A stretch of 64,000 nt of DNA. Origin: Pseudomonas oleovorans subsp. oleovorans. Lineage in GTDB: Bacteria > Pseudomonadota > Gammaproteobacteria > Pseudomonadales > Pseudomonadaceae. Position 1 is the first letter of the stretch, and each line of letters opens with the position of its first letter. A program made the position numbers and the translations under genes. A model generated the notes under the pieces. It ran no database searches. It was not told the origin of the DNA and worked only from the letters and a program-made list of their open reading frames with translations. This document shows, in pieces, positions 28,460 through 37,016 of the stretch. Location: the NCBI RefSeq assembly GCF_002197815.1, contig NZ_NIUB01000002.1, positions 62,001 to 126,000 of the forward strand, read 5' to 3'.

Positions 28460-30070
28460 ATGAACCTCTCCCTGCTCAGCCGCTACGCATTCTTCGCCTT
28501 CTGCGTGCTGTTCACCCTGGCCAGCGTGCCTTTCCTTGGCCATGAATGGCTGTGGCCGTTCACCCTGCTTAGCGGCGTGCTCAGCCTGATCGGCATCGGC
28601 GATCTGCTACAGACGCGCCATGCAGTGCGGCGCAACTACCCGATCCTCGGCAACATTCGTTATCTGGTCGAAGGCATTCGCCCGGAGATTCGCCAATACC
28701 TGCTCGAAGGTGACGCTGAGCAACTGCCCTTCTCCCGCGCCCAGCGCTCGCTGGTGTATTCCCGCGCCAAGAACGAAGGCGCTGACAAACCCTTCGGCAC
28801 CTTGAGTGATGTGTACCAGAACGGTTTCGAGTTCATCAGCCACTCGATGCGCCCGGCGCCGCTGAGCGATCCACGCAGCTTTCGCGTGGAGATCGGCGGG
28901 CCGCAATGCAGCCAGCCGTACTCGGCCTCCCTGTTCAACATCTCGGCGATGAGTTTCGGCTCGCTCAGCGCCAATGCCATTCGCGCCCTCAACGAAGGAG
29001 CGAAACTCGGCGAGTTCTACCATGACACCGGCGAGGGCAGCATCAGCCCCTACCACCGCGAGCACGGCGGCGATCTGGTCTGGGAACTGGGCAGCGGCTA
29101 CTTCGGCTGCCGCGCCTCGGACGGCCGTTTCAACCCCGAGCGATTCGCCACTCAGGCCGCCAGCCCGCAGGTGAAGATGATCGAGATCAAGCTCAGCCAG
29201 GGCGCCAAGCCGGGCCATGGCGGCATCCTGCCCAAGCACAAGATCACCGAAGAGATCGCCAACACCCGCGGCATTTCCATGGGCGAGGATTGCGTTTCGC
29301 CGTCGCGCCACAGCGCCTTTTCCACGCCGGTCGAGCTGCTGCAGTTCATCGCGCAATTGCGTGAGCTGTCGGGCGGCAAGCCGGTGGGGTTCAAGTTCTG
29401 CCTGGGTCACCCCTGGGAGTTCATGGGTATCGTCAAGGCCATGCTGGAGACTGGCATCCTGCCCGACTTCATCGTCGTCGACGGCAAGGAAGGCGGCACC
29501 GGCGCGGCGCCGCTGGAGTTCACCGATCACCTCGGTGTGCCGCTGCGCGAAGGGCTGCTGTTCGTGCACAACACCCTGGTCGGCAGCAACCTGCGCGACA
29601 AGATCAAGCTTGGCGCCAGCGGCAAGATCGTCAGTGCCTTCGACATCGCCCGCGTGCTGGCTATCGGCGCCGACTGGGCCAACTCGGCGCGCGGCTTCAT
29701 GTTCGCCATCGGCTGCATTCAGAGCCAAAGCTGCCACACCAACAAGTGCCCCACTGGCGTGGCGACCCAGGACCCGCTGCGCCAGCGCGCTCTGGTGGTC
29801 GAAGACAAGGCCCAGCGCGTCTACAACTTCCACCGCAACACGCTCAAGGCGCTGGCCGAAATGCTCGCCGCCGCCGGCCTCGACCACCCGGCGCAGATTG
29901 ATGCCAAGCACCTGGTGCAGCGCATGTCGGCTACCGAGATCAAGCTGTTCGCTCAACAGCACGTGTTTCTCGCGCCGGGCGAGTTGCTCAGCGGCCAGAT
30001 CGCAGGGGAGTTCTACGAGCGCATGTGGCGCATGGCGCGCGCCGACAGTTTCGAGCCGGCACCGGCCTGA
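28460..30070 (+). CDS. FMN-binding glutamate synthase family protein
   Basis: 536 residues. Two membrane helices lie at the N-terminus (YAFFAFCVLFTLASVPFL; FTLLSGVLSLIGIG), followed by a glutamate-synthase-like FMN barrel (FNISAMSFGSLSANAIRAL; GSISPYHREHGGDLVWE). A cysteine cluster for an iron-sulfur centre is in GCIQSQSCHTNKCPTG. It lacks the amidotransferase and large-subunit parts of GltB, so it is a stand-alone family member of uncertain reaction, probably membrane-attached. It is divergent from the fabH2-like gene. Confidence 0.88.
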   Translation: MNLSLLSRYAFFAFCVLFTLASVPFLGHEWLWPFTLLSGVLSLIGIGDLLQTRHAVRRNYPILGNIRYLVEGIRPEIRQYLLEGDAEQLPFSRAQRSLVYSRAKNEGADKPFGTLSDVYQNGFEFISHSMRPAPLSDPRSFRVEIGGPQCSQPYSASLFNISAMSFGSLSANAIRALNEGAKLGEFYHDTGEGSISPYHREHGGDLVWELGSGYFGCRASDGRFNPERFATQAASPQVKMIEIKLSQGAKPGHGGILPKHKITEEIANTRGISMGEDCVSPSRHSAFSTPVELLQFIAQLRELSGGKPVGFKFCLGHPWEFMGIVKAMLETGILPDFIVVDGKEGGTGAAPLEFTDHLGVPLREGLLFVHNTLVGSNLRDKIKLGASGKIVSAFDIARVLAIGADWANSARGFMFAIGCIQSQSCHTNKCPTGVATQDPLRQRALVVEDKAQRVYNFHRNTLKALAEMLAAAGLDHPAQIDAKHLVQRMSATEIKLFAQQHVFLAPGELLSGQIAGEFYERMWRMARADSFEPAPA

Positions 30071-30140
30071 GCGGCCGTCGCCCAGTCCGCTACGGCCAAG
30101 CTCGGGGCGGCATCGCTTAACGTCTTGAACCGGTAAGCGC

Positions 30141-30465
30141 ATGCGCCTTTCGCTTTCCGCTCTGCTTCTGCTGTGCCTCGCAGCCTCGGCCGAGGAGCAG
30201 CGCCCACTGCGCTTCTCGGTGACCGAGAGCTGGGCCATGCCGATGATAAAGATCGTCGATGGCCAGGCTACGGGCGGGATTCTCTACGTTCTGCAAATGT
30301 GCCTGGTGCAGAAGGTCGGCCGCCGTGCAGAGATGCTGGTGCTACGCGCCTGCGCGTTCAACGCTGGCTGGTCAGCGGCGGAATCGACGTGCGCTGCTAC
30401 GTCAATCCAGACTGGCGCCTCGAATCCCATCATCAGTACATCTGGAGCCTGCCTTTCAGCGCCCG
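30141..30465 (+). pseudogene. Truncated, frameshifted solute-binding protein gene
   Basis: The 5' part of a periplasmic family 3-like binding protein: signal peptide LSLSALLLLCLAASAEE, then LRFSVTESWAMPMIKIVDGQ. One base is missing in the ctacgcgcctg stretch near 30347; adding it restores PRLRVQRWLVSG followed by IDVRCYVNPDW and HHQYIWSLPF in the other frame. The reading then runs into the 3' end of the facing gene at 30433 and stops being family-like, so the 3' half is deleted. Confidence 0.75.
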
Positions 30466-31512
30466 GTTGAACTCGCGACTGTTGTCATTCTTGGCGTACA
30501 GCGTGGCGCGCAGCTCGGCCGGCGGATAGGTGCCGGGGGCGGCGAGAAGCGCCGGATCGACGAAGGCATCTGCCGCCGGTACCGTATTGGCGTAGTAGAT
30601 GCTGTTGCTGATGGCGCCGATCACCTCGGGCGTCATCAGGTGGTTCATCAACGCCAGCCCGGCCTCCGGGTGCGGCGCGTCACGCGGGATGACCATGGCA
30701 TCGAACCACAGCAAAGCCCCTTCACGCGGGATGCGGTAGCTCAGCTGGAAGTCCTTGTTGGCCTGCTCGGCCTGTGCCGCGACGATGGCGACGTTGCCAT
30801 TCCAGGCAATGGCCAGGCAGGTGTTGCCGTTGGCCAGGTCGCTGAGGTTGCGGTCATTGTCGAAGTAGCGAATGAACGGTCGCACCTTGGCCAGATGGGC
30901 CTCGGCCTGTTTCAAGTCATCGAGATTCTGCCGGTTGATATCCAGCCCCAGGTAGCGGAACGCAGCGGCGAACACCTCGTTGGGATCATTGAGCAAACTC
31001 ACCCCGCAGTCGGCGAAACGCGCCACCACCTGCGGGTCCATCGGCATCGCCCAGCTATCGGTCGGGGCATCGGCCATGCGCTGGGTAATAGCCTGCTCCT
31101 GGTAGCCGAAACCGGTGGTGCCCCAGACGTAGAGTCCGGCGTAGCGATTGCTCGGGTCGAACTTGGCCATGTGCTGGGTGAACTCGTCATCGAGCCCGGC
31201 GAAGTGCGGCAGCTGCGTCTTGTCCAGTTCACGCAACGCACCGCTGGCGATGGCCCGACTCAGGTGCTGGCCGGCAGTCAGCACCAGGTCGTAACCACTG
31301 CCGCCGGTGAGCAGTTTGGTTTCCACGGTTTCCAGCGAATCGAAGTGATCGACCACCACGTGGATACCGGTCTTCTCTTCGAACGAAGCCAGGGTGTCCG
31401 GGGCCAGGTATTCGCTCCAGATATACAGGTTGACCTGCTGCGGCGCCGCACCGGCCTGCGCGTGCGCGCAGGCGGCAAGGGCCACGGCCAACAGACTGGC
31501 GGGCAGTTTCAT
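30433..31512 (-). CDS. Spermidine/putrescine-type periplasmic binding protein
   Basis: 359 residues, PotF/SpuD-like. Signal peptide LPASLLAVALAACAHAQA; mature start VNLYIWSEYLAPDTLASFEE, which is the family pattern; later ANGNTCLAIAWNGNVAIV and PREGALLWFDAMVIPRDA match the polyamine-binding lobe. The C-terminus (EFNRALKGRLQMY) departs from the family ending (normally an Arg-Trp-Thr-rich tail) exactly where it overlaps the facing pseudogene, so the last few residues come from a deletion joint. No permease genes accompany it. Confidence 0.85.
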   Translation of the reverse strand: MKLPASLLAVALAACAHAQAGAAPQQVNLYIWSEYLAPDTLASFEEKTGIHVVVDHFDSLETVETKLLTGGSGYDLVLTAGQHLSRAIASGALRELDKTQLPHFAGLDDEFTQHMAKFDPSNRYAGLYVWGTTGFGYQEQAITQRMADAPTDSWAMPMDPQVVARFADCGVSLLNDPNEVFAAAFRYLGLDINRQNLDDLKQAEAHLAKVRPFIRYFDNDRNLSDLANGNTCLAIAWNGNVAIVAAQAEQANKDFQLSYRIPREGALLWFDAMVIPRDAPHPEAGLALMNHLMTPEVIGAISNSIYYANTVPAADAFVDPALLAAPGTYPPAELRATLYAKNDNSREFNRALKGRLQMY

Positions 31513-31634
31513 CCGGGCCTCCTAGGCGCACTGGGGCGCGGCGTGGCGAGCCCCGCGGTACCCGCCCCGACGATGGCTATCGGCAGTCCATTCACGTTCA
31601 TGCTCCCTGTTGTGATGCAGGGAATACTAACCGC

Positions 31635-31689
31635 CTAGGGTCTGTTGCCGTTTCGCGCACGGCCGCGACGAAACGGCAACAGACCCTAG
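31635..31689. repeat. Perfect 21-bp inverted repeat, 13-base spacer
   Basis: Left arm 31635-31655 and right arm 31669-31689 are exact reverse complements; the arm begins ctagggtctgttgccg. It lies between the polyamine-binding protein gene and a small inverted-repeat element that begins at its right edge (31688). It could be a transposon-end pair, a strong hairpin or a protein site. It is not followed by a T-run. Confidence 0.85.
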
Positions 31690-31876
31690 CAGGCCGTTGA
31701 AAAACGTAGGCGAGGCAGCCAGTGCAATACCGATGGCGGCCCCGCAAAAACAGCCGAAAAACGACCGGGGTCGCGTCCGACTTTACGTGTTGTAAATGAG
31801 CATTTTGACTGGGCTCGCACGCGAGGCTGTTTTTAACGCAGCAATGGCAACGTAGTTAGTTTTTCAACGGCCTGCT
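31688..31876. mobile_element. Small inverted-repeat element, copy 1 (189 bp)
   Basis: Perfect 18-bp ends: agcaggccgttgaaaaac at the left and its reverse complement at 31859-31876. It has no reading frame of note. The interior shares ccgatggcggccccgcaaaa, gtaaatgagcatt and tttttaacgcagca with copy 2 (33501-33672) and, in part, with copy 3 (54485-54628, opposite strand). Size, ends and copy number fit a MITE-like non-autonomous element. I do not know a name for it. Confidence 0.75.
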
Positions 31877-31920
31877 CTAGCGTCACGCTCGACATGAACG
31901 CTCGTACAGCGGCAACGTGA

Positions 31921-32346
31921 TCAAGGCTTGTCCGGGCGGATATCGAAGCCCCCCTTGTTCTGGCTGACGATACGCAGGTGCTGGATCTCCCCACTTTTCA
32001 CCGGCACAGCCACCTCCCGCAGCAGGCGGCCCATGCCGCACAGGGTGTCGTCCATACGATCCGGGGTGATGCCGACCACGCGCGTGCCGGGCGGCACCTG
32101 GAAGGTCGCGACCTCGCCGACGCCGATGCGTGCAGCGACCTTGCGATCCACCTCGATGGCCACGAAGCAGCCGCCTCCCATCACCCCGAAGTCGCGATTG
32201 ACCACGATCTGCGCACTGTTCGCCTGCACCTCCTGAAAGGCCAGCAGGCGATCTTCCGGTACCGGTTTGATGTGCTCGGGGTCGCCCCGAAACGATGAAC
32301 AACCAGCCAGCAGCAACAGCGGTAGAGCGACGAGGATCGAGCGCAT
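31921..32346 (-). CDS. Small outer-membrane-type lipoprotein
   Basis: 141 residues. Lipobox LLLLAGC in the first 20 residues, then a soluble domain with two further cysteines (GGGCFVAIEV, DTLCGMGRLL) that could pair. I chose the ATG at 32346, which has GGAGGGC six bases upstream; an ATG ten bases further up would sit on that ribosome site. The family is not one I can name beyond 'Pseudomonas lipoprotein'. Confidence 0.8.
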   Translation of the reverse strand: MRSILVALPLLLLAGCSSFRGDPEHIKPVPEDRLLAFQEVQANSAQIVVNRDFGVMGGGCFVAIEVDRKVAARIGVGEVATFQVPPGTRVVGITPDRMDDTLCGMGRLLREVAVPVKSGEIQHLRIVSQNKGGFDIRPDKP

Positions 32347-32530
32347 GAAGCCCTCCATGGGCAGATGAATGCCGCCTGAGTATTGGGCTTGGCGCGTCTG
32401 TGAGCAAGGTATCGATGGCAGCGATTTTCGCTAGCAGAAGCATCGATTTCTGCAATGAAGGGCGCAATGTTTTCATCTCTCTCGAACCCAGCGCCACCTA
32501 AGTCGGCGCAACTAATCGGAGACTACCCAG

Positions 32531-32797
32531 ATGAAATTCGCAGCCCTCAACGCCACCCTCCTCGCCGCTTTCGCCCCCATGGCCTTCGCCAGTGAGAAAG
32601 CACCCGTCAACACCAAAGTGGAAGTGCAGGAATACCAGTACGGCATGCAGCTGGACATCGACCAGGTTCTGCAGCGCACCGACAACAGCCGCAAGAGCGG
32701 TGTAGTGCCCAGCGTTCTGGTCTACCGCGACAGCCAGGGTCAAGTGCACGCCGTGCGGTTCATGGAGTGGGGCGGGCTGAGCAGCCAGAACGGCTAA
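32531..32797 (+). CDS. DUF2790 secreted small protein
   Basis: 88 residues. Signal peptide (FAALNATLLAAFAPMAFAS), then the DUF2790 pattern YQYGMQLDIDQVLQRT ... VPSVLVYRDSQGQVHAVRF. These small periplasmic proteins are numerous in Pseudomonas, and some are copper- or stress-induced; no function is settled. An AATCGGAGA ribosome site precedes the ATG. Confidence 0.9.
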   Translation: MKFAALNATLLAAFAPMAFASEKAPVNTKVEVQEYQYGMQLDIDQVLQRTDNSRKSGVVPSVLVYRDSQGQVHAVRFMEWGGLSSQNG

Positions 32798-32871
32798 GCA
32801 TCCGTTGAACGCCTGCTGCTCGTCGGCACTGCCGGGCGTGCTTCGCTTCAGCCCACCGACACGAACTACAG

Positions 32872-32906
32872 CAGTGCCCCGGTCGTATCACGCAACCGGG
32901 GCACTG
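32872..32906. terminator. Stem-loop between convergent DUF2790 and HIT genes
   Basis: Arms cagtgccccggt and accggggcactg (12 bp, perfect) around an 11-base loop, in the gap between two convergent genes and five bases past the HIT stop. Position suggests a shared terminator; neither side has a clear T-run, so it could be a factor-dependent or mRNA-protecting structure. Confidence 0.6.
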
Positions 32907-32911
32907 TCGCT

Positions 32912-33349
32912 TCAGCCTTGCAGGCGTTTGACCAGACGTGCCTGCAGCGCTTCCAGCTCGGCCGAGTCGGCCTTGGTGGCCGCGTGAATACCCAGCCCCT
33001 CGCCCTCGAAGCGCGGGATCACGTGCACATGGATATGGAACACCGTCTGCCCGGCAGGCGCACCGTTGAACTGTGCCACCTGCACACCAGCGGGTTGCAG
33101 TTCGTCGACGACAGCCTGGGTGACCTTCTTCACCACGGCCATGACCTTGGCCAGGCTGGCGTCGTCGATGTCCAGAATATTGCGCGCAGCAGCGCGCTTG
33201 GGGATCACCAGGCTGTGGCCCTTGGATTGCGGGAATAGATCGAGGAAGGCCAGTACATCGTCATCCTCGTAGAGTTTGTAGCAGGGCAAGTCGCCACGAA
33301 TGATCAGGGCGAAGATGTTCTGGGGATCGTAAGTACCGTGCAGGCTCAT
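32912..33349 (-). CDS. HIT family nucleotide hydrolase/transferase
   Basis: 145 residues. The histidine triad is FHIHVHVIPR near residue 100, preceded by the family pattern DDDVLAFLDLFPQSKGHSLVIPK. HIT proteins hydrolyse nucleoside phosphoramidates or related mono- and dinucleotides in the cytoplasm. I chose the ATG at 33349 (MSLHGTYDPQNIFALIIRGD), the conserved N-terminus; the open frame continues upstream without family similarity. Confidence 0.92.
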   Translation of the reverse strand: MSLHGTYDPQNIFALIIRGDLPCYKLYEDDDVLAFLDLFPQSKGHSLVIPKRAAARNILDIDDASLAKVMAVVKKVTQAVVDELQPAGVQVAQFNGAPAGQTVFHIHVHVIPRFEGEGLGIHAATKADSAELEALQARLVKRLQG

Positions 33350-33500
33350 ACCGATGGGTTCCGTGCCAGGTGGATGAAAAACCCACCATACCGCCTCGCT
33401 CGCACGCAGGAAACAGGCAGGATCGCTCGAATCGATGACTACTAGCAGCTGGATCGATTTCCTGCGCCCCAACCACTCGTGTTCTGATCGCCTCTTTCGT

Positions 33501-33672
33501 AGAGGCTGTTCAGGATCTCGCGAGCTAGAGCGATACAAGGCCGATGGCGGCCCCGCAAAAACAAGCGAGGAAGCAGAGTGTACTTTTGTACATGAGCATT
33601 CCGACCGGGCTGGCGATCCAGCTTATTTTTAACGCAGTAGCGCCGATGCGCATCTGATCGTGAACAGGCTCT
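33501..33672. mobile_element. Small inverted-repeat element, copy 2 (172 bp)
   Basis: Ends agaggctgttcaggatc (33501-33517) and gatcgtgaacaggctct (33656-33672) are near-perfect inverted repeats (15 of 17). The core contains gcgagctagagc, ccgatggcggccccgcaaaa, tgtacatgagcatt and tttttaacgcagta, shared with copies 1 and 3. It sits upstream of the GST gene and ends 26 bases before its start codon, so it may supply or separate its promoter. Confidence 0.75.
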
Positions 33673-33698
33673 TAGGCCCATTCGACATGGAACTCCAC

Positions 33699-34400
33699 AT
33701 GACCGACCTCAGCACCTTCCACATCACCCGCAAATGGCCAGCCCAGCATCCCGAGCGCCTGCAGCTGTACTCGCTGCCCACGCCCAACGGGGTCAAGGCC
33801 TCGATCATGCTGGAAGAAATCGGCCTGCCCTACGAACCGCACCTGGTCAGCTTCGACAGCAACGACCAGTTCAGCCCCGAGTTTCTCTCGCTGGCGCCGA
33901 ACAACAAGATTCCCGCCATCCTCGATCCCGATGGCCCCAATGGCCATCCGCTGGCGCTGTTCGAGTCCGGGGCGATTCTGATCTACCTCGCGGAAAAGAC
34001 CGGCAAGCTGCTGCCACAGGACGCCGCTGCCCGCTACGAGACGATTCAATGGCTGATGTGGCAGATGGGCGGCCTGGGACCGATGTTCGGCCAGCTCGGT
34101 TTCTTCCACAAATTTGCTGGTGCAGAGTACGAAGACAAACGCCCGCGTGACCGCTACGTCGCCGAATCCGTTCGCCTGCTGGGTGTGCTCGACCAGCATC
34201 TGCAAGGCCGTGACTGGATTACCGGCGAGTACAGCATCGCCGACATTGCCGTATTCCCCTGGATTCGCAACCTGGTGGGCTTCTACGAGGCCGGTGATCT
34301 GGTGCAGTTCGAACGCTTCGCCAACGTGCGCCGCGTGCTCGATGCCTTCCTCACCCGCCCGGCGGTGCAGCGCGGGCTGAACATTCCCGCGCGCGGTTGA
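33699..34400 (+). CDS. Glutathione S-transferase family protein, YghU/GstB-like
   Basis: 233 residues. The thioredoxin-like N-terminal domain carries RLQLYSLPTPNGVKASIML and NNKIPAILDPDGPNGHPLALFESGAIL, the glutathione-binding ES pair included. The C-terminal all-helical domain ends with the WITGEYSIADIAVFPW N-cap motif. This is the nu-class-like/YghU group, which acts on disulfides or organic hydroperoxides. The start at 33699 has GGAAC upstream; 33687 is an alternative. An inverted-repeat element abuts its 5' side. Confidence 0.9.
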   Translation: MTDLSTFHITRKWPAQHPERLQLYSLPTPNGVKASIMLEEIGLPYEPHLVSFDSNDQFSPEFLSLAPNNKIPAILDPDGPNGHPLALFESGAILIYLAEKTGKLLPQDAAARYETIQWLMWQMGGLGPMFGQLGFFHKFAGAEYEDKRPRDRYVAESVRLLGVLDQHLQGRDWITGEYSIADIAVFPWIRNLVGFYEAGDLVQFERFANVRRVLDAFLTRPAVQRGLNIPARG

Positions 34401-34453
34401 TGATGTTGCGGGAGTCGGCCGCCGACTCCCGCATCGTTTCCCTTGCACTTGGC

Positions 34454-34585
34454 TTAGGTAGCCGCCGACACCTTTTGCTCGGCACCACGCTGATCGGCCT
34501 GCCCGACCAGGTACCAACCGAGCAATCCCCACAGCGCCGCACAGGCAGCGCCCACCAATGCCACCAGCCAGGCACCCTGAGCGAT
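34454..34585 (-). pseudogene. C-terminal tail of an inner-membrane transporter
   Basis: On the minus strand the stretch reads AQGAWLVALVGAACAALWGL, LGWYLVGQADQRG and ends AEQKVSAAT with a stop at 34454. One hydrophobic helix and a polar tail look like the end of an MFS-type transporter. Everything upstream is missing: within a few bases of 34585 the sequence switches to a LysR gene on the other strand. It is a deletion remnant. Confidence 0.55.
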
Positions 34586-34588
34586 TGC

Positions 34589-35117
34589 GTACGCCGCCTG
34601 GAAAAGGAACTGGGCGTGCGCCTGCTCAACCGCACCACCCGCGGCCTGACGCCGACGGAAATCGGCGCGCGCCTGCTGGAGCGCCTGCGCCCCGCGCTGG
34701 ACGAGATCAACACCGCGCTCAACGACCTGCAGGAAGATCCACAGAACCCGGCCGGCTCACTACGCCTGCATGTGCCCGGCGTGATCGCGCGGCACATCCT
34801 GCCGCAGCTGCTGGACGATTTTCTCGCTCGCTACCCTGCGTCTCGCCCCCGAGGGTCGCCTGGTCAGCTCGTCGCAGGATCTGCTGATCGCTGCAGCCTG
34901 CGCCGGTCACGGCATTCTCTACACCTTCGAGGAGTACATCGCGGCGCACCTCGCCAGCGGCCAGTTGCAACCCTTCATGCAGGACTGGTGGCAACACTTC
35001 GACGGGCCGTACCTGTACTACCACAGCAGGCGTCACGTACCGGCGCCGCTGCGAGCCTTCGTCGACTACGTGAAGGCCCTGAACGACGCCGGCCATCCAT
35101 CTCCAAGCCCGAAATAG
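34589..35117 (+). pseudogene. LysR-type regulator remnant with internal deletion
   Basis: Part of the winged helix (VRRLEKELGVRLLNRTTRGL, TPTEIGARLLERLRPALDEI) and the linker helix are followed by SLRLHVPGVIARHILPQLLD. The frame then shifts at about 34835 and jumps to the end of the effector domain (LRLAPEGRLVSSSQDLLIAA, HGILYTFEEYIAAHLASGQL), finishing at 35117. The first ~30 residues, including the start codon, and about 100 residues of the effector domain are gone. It cannot make a working regulator. It lies upstream of an intact MFS gene it may once have controlled. Confidence 0.8.
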
Positions 35118-35192
35118 AGCGGCGGCCAATACCCAAGCAAAGCGCTGGGAGATTATAATTGCGCGCTTGCGTCTCGCCCTTCCAGGTCTCTC

Positions 35193-36392
35193 ATGAACAA
35201 CTCTGCATCCGACGCCGCGACGAGTCTGTCGCCGGGCGCGATCCTTCTCATTCAACTCGCCCTGGCCCTCGGCGGCTTCGCCATCGGCACCGGCGAGTTC
35301 GCCATTATGGGCCTGATGCCCAACGTCGCCGCCGATCTTGGCGTCAGCGAGCCGCAGGTCGGCCATGTGATCAGCGCCTACGCCCTCGGCGTGGTGGTCG
35401 GCGCACCGGTGCTGGCCCTGCTCGGCGCCCGCCTGCCAAGGCGCATCCTGCTTCTGCTGCTGATGGGCTGCTTCGCCCTCGGCAACTTCGCCAGCGCCCT
35501 GGCGCCGAGCTACGAGCCGCTGCTGATCTTCCGCTTTATCGCCGGCCTGCCACACGGCGCCTACTTCGGCATTGCCATGCTGGTGGCCGCCTCCATGGCG
35601 CCCCCGCACAAGCGCGCCAAGGCGGTGAGCCGGGTGCTGGCCGGCCTGACCGTGGCCATCCTGATCGGCAACCCGCTGGCCACCTGGCTCGGCCAGTTCA
35701 TGAGCTGGCGCTACGCCTTTGCCCTGGTCGGCATCATCGCCATCACCACCATCGCCATGGTGGCGATCTTCCTCCCGGCCGACCCGCACGAGCAGCGCAG
35801 CAGCCCCTTGGGCGAGCTGCGCGCCTTCAACCGCGCGCCGATCTGGCTGGCCCTGGGCATCGGCTCCATCGGTTTCGCCGGGATGTTCTGCGTGTTCAGC
35901 TACATGGCGCCGACCCTGCTCCACGTCACCCAGGTCGGCCCCGGCTGGATTCCCCTGGCCATGGGCGTGTTCGGCGCCGGCTGCATCGTCGGCAACAGTG
36001 CCGGCGGCTGGCTGTTCGACCGCCTGCGCCTGCGCGCGGTGGCCTGGATTCTGGCCTGGAGCACGCTGGTGCTGCTGGCCTTTCCGTTCGCCGCGCACAG
36101 CCTGTGGACGATCCTGCCGGCGATCTTCGCCCTGGGCACCATGATCGCCCTTGGCCCGGCCCTGCAGACCCACCTGATGGACGTCGCCACGGGCGCGCAG
36201 ACACTCGCCGCCGCATCCAACCATGCCGCGTTCAACGTCGCCAACGCCCTCGGCCCCTGGCTCGGCGGTCTGGCCATCAGCGCCGGCATGGGCTGGACGG
36301 TCACCGGCTACATCGGCGCAGCCACCGCCATCGGCGGCCTGCTGCTGTTCGCCTGGGCCTGGAAGGTGCAGCACAAAAACGGGGCGATCTGA
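35193..36392 (+). CDS. MFS efflux transporter, AraJ/DHA1-like
   Basis: 399 residues with about 12 hydrophobic segments. The N-terminal ALGGFAIGTGEFAIMGLMP is the marker of the AraJ/SotB drug and sugar efflux group; the loop after helix 2 reads LGARLPRRILLLLLMG. The substrate is unknown. The gene follows a dead LysR regulator by 75 bp, so its original control may be lost. GC-rich, like the core genes. Confidence 0.9.
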   Translation: MNNSASDAATSLSPGAILLIQLALALGGFAIGTGEFAIMGLMPNVAADLGVSEPQVGHVISAYALGVVVGAPVLALLGARLPRRILLLLLMGCFALGNFASALAPSYEPLLIFRFIAGLPHGAYFGIAMLVAASMAPPHKRAKAVSRVLAGLTVAILIGNPLATWLGQFMSWRYAFALVGIIAITTIAMVAIFLPADPHEQRSSPLGELRAFNRAPIWLALGIGSIGFAGMFCVFSYMAPTLLHVTQVGPGWIPLAMGVFGAGCIVGNSAGGWLFDRLRLRAVAWILAWSTLVLLAFPFAAHSLWTILPAIFALGTMIALGPALQTHLMDVATGAQTLAAASNHAAFNVANALGPWLGGLAISAGMGWTVTGYIGAATAIGGLLLFAWAWKVQHKNGAI

Positions 36393-36458
36393 CAGATGCG
36401 AGATGCTGCGCCGGCAGGTATTGTCTACCTCCCGAGCCACTATCGCGTAACCCGCCCA

Positions 36459-37016
36459 ATGATTGCCCAGCGTTTACGATTCGCCCTGGTCGCTACCAGC
36501 CTGCTCACCGCGCTGACCGCCCACGCACAGGTGGAAGTCGAAGCTAACGCCGGCCTGCTGGCGGTGAAGATTTCCGAAGAGATCGTTCCGGGCGATTACG
36601 AGAAGCTGCTGGCTGGCTTGCGCGCCAACCCGGGCAAGCACAAGCGCAAGATCGTCCTGCTCGACAGCATCGGCGGCAGCGCCCCGGAGGCCATCCGCAT
36701 GGGTCGCCTGCTGCGCGAAACCGGCTTCGAGGCGCTGGTGCCTTCAGGCGGCATGTGCCAGGGCAGTTGCATCTATTTGCTGGCGGCTGGCAGCAAACGC
36801 ACGGTCAACGGCCACGTTGCCCTGCGCCGACCACCCTTCTCCGCAGGTGACTCGGCGCTGGCACAGGCCGCCCACGGCAGCCAGCCATTCAGCCCAGCCA
36901 GGTACTTTCGTGACATGGGTGTCGACGTAAGCCTGGCGGAAGACATCTACCAGGTCGCGCCAGGACGCTTGCGTCTGCTGAGCCAGGATGAGCTGGTGCG
37001 CTATCGGTTGAAATAG
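36459..37016 (+). CDS. Exported protein with ClpP/crotonase-like fold
   Basis: 185 residues from the ATG at 36459. Signal peptide FALVATSLLTALTAHAQ, then a short alpha/beta domain with KIVLLDSIGGSAPEAIRMG and GGMCQGSCIYLLAAGSK, similar to periplasmic COG3904-type proteins that have a ClpP-like fold. The SCIYLL stretch would hold the serine; other catalytic residues are not certain. A longer in-frame start at 36396 lacks a signal-like beginning. Function unknown. Confidence 0.75.
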   Translation: MIAQRLRFALVATSLLTALTAHAQVEVEANAGLLAVKISEEIVPGDYEKLLAGLRANPGKHKRKIVLLDSIGGSAPEAIRMGRLLRETGFEALVPSGGMCQGSCIYLLAAGSKRTVNGHVALRRPPFSAGDSALAQAAHGSQPFSPARYFRDMGVDVSLAEDIYQVAPGRLRLLSQDELVRYRLK

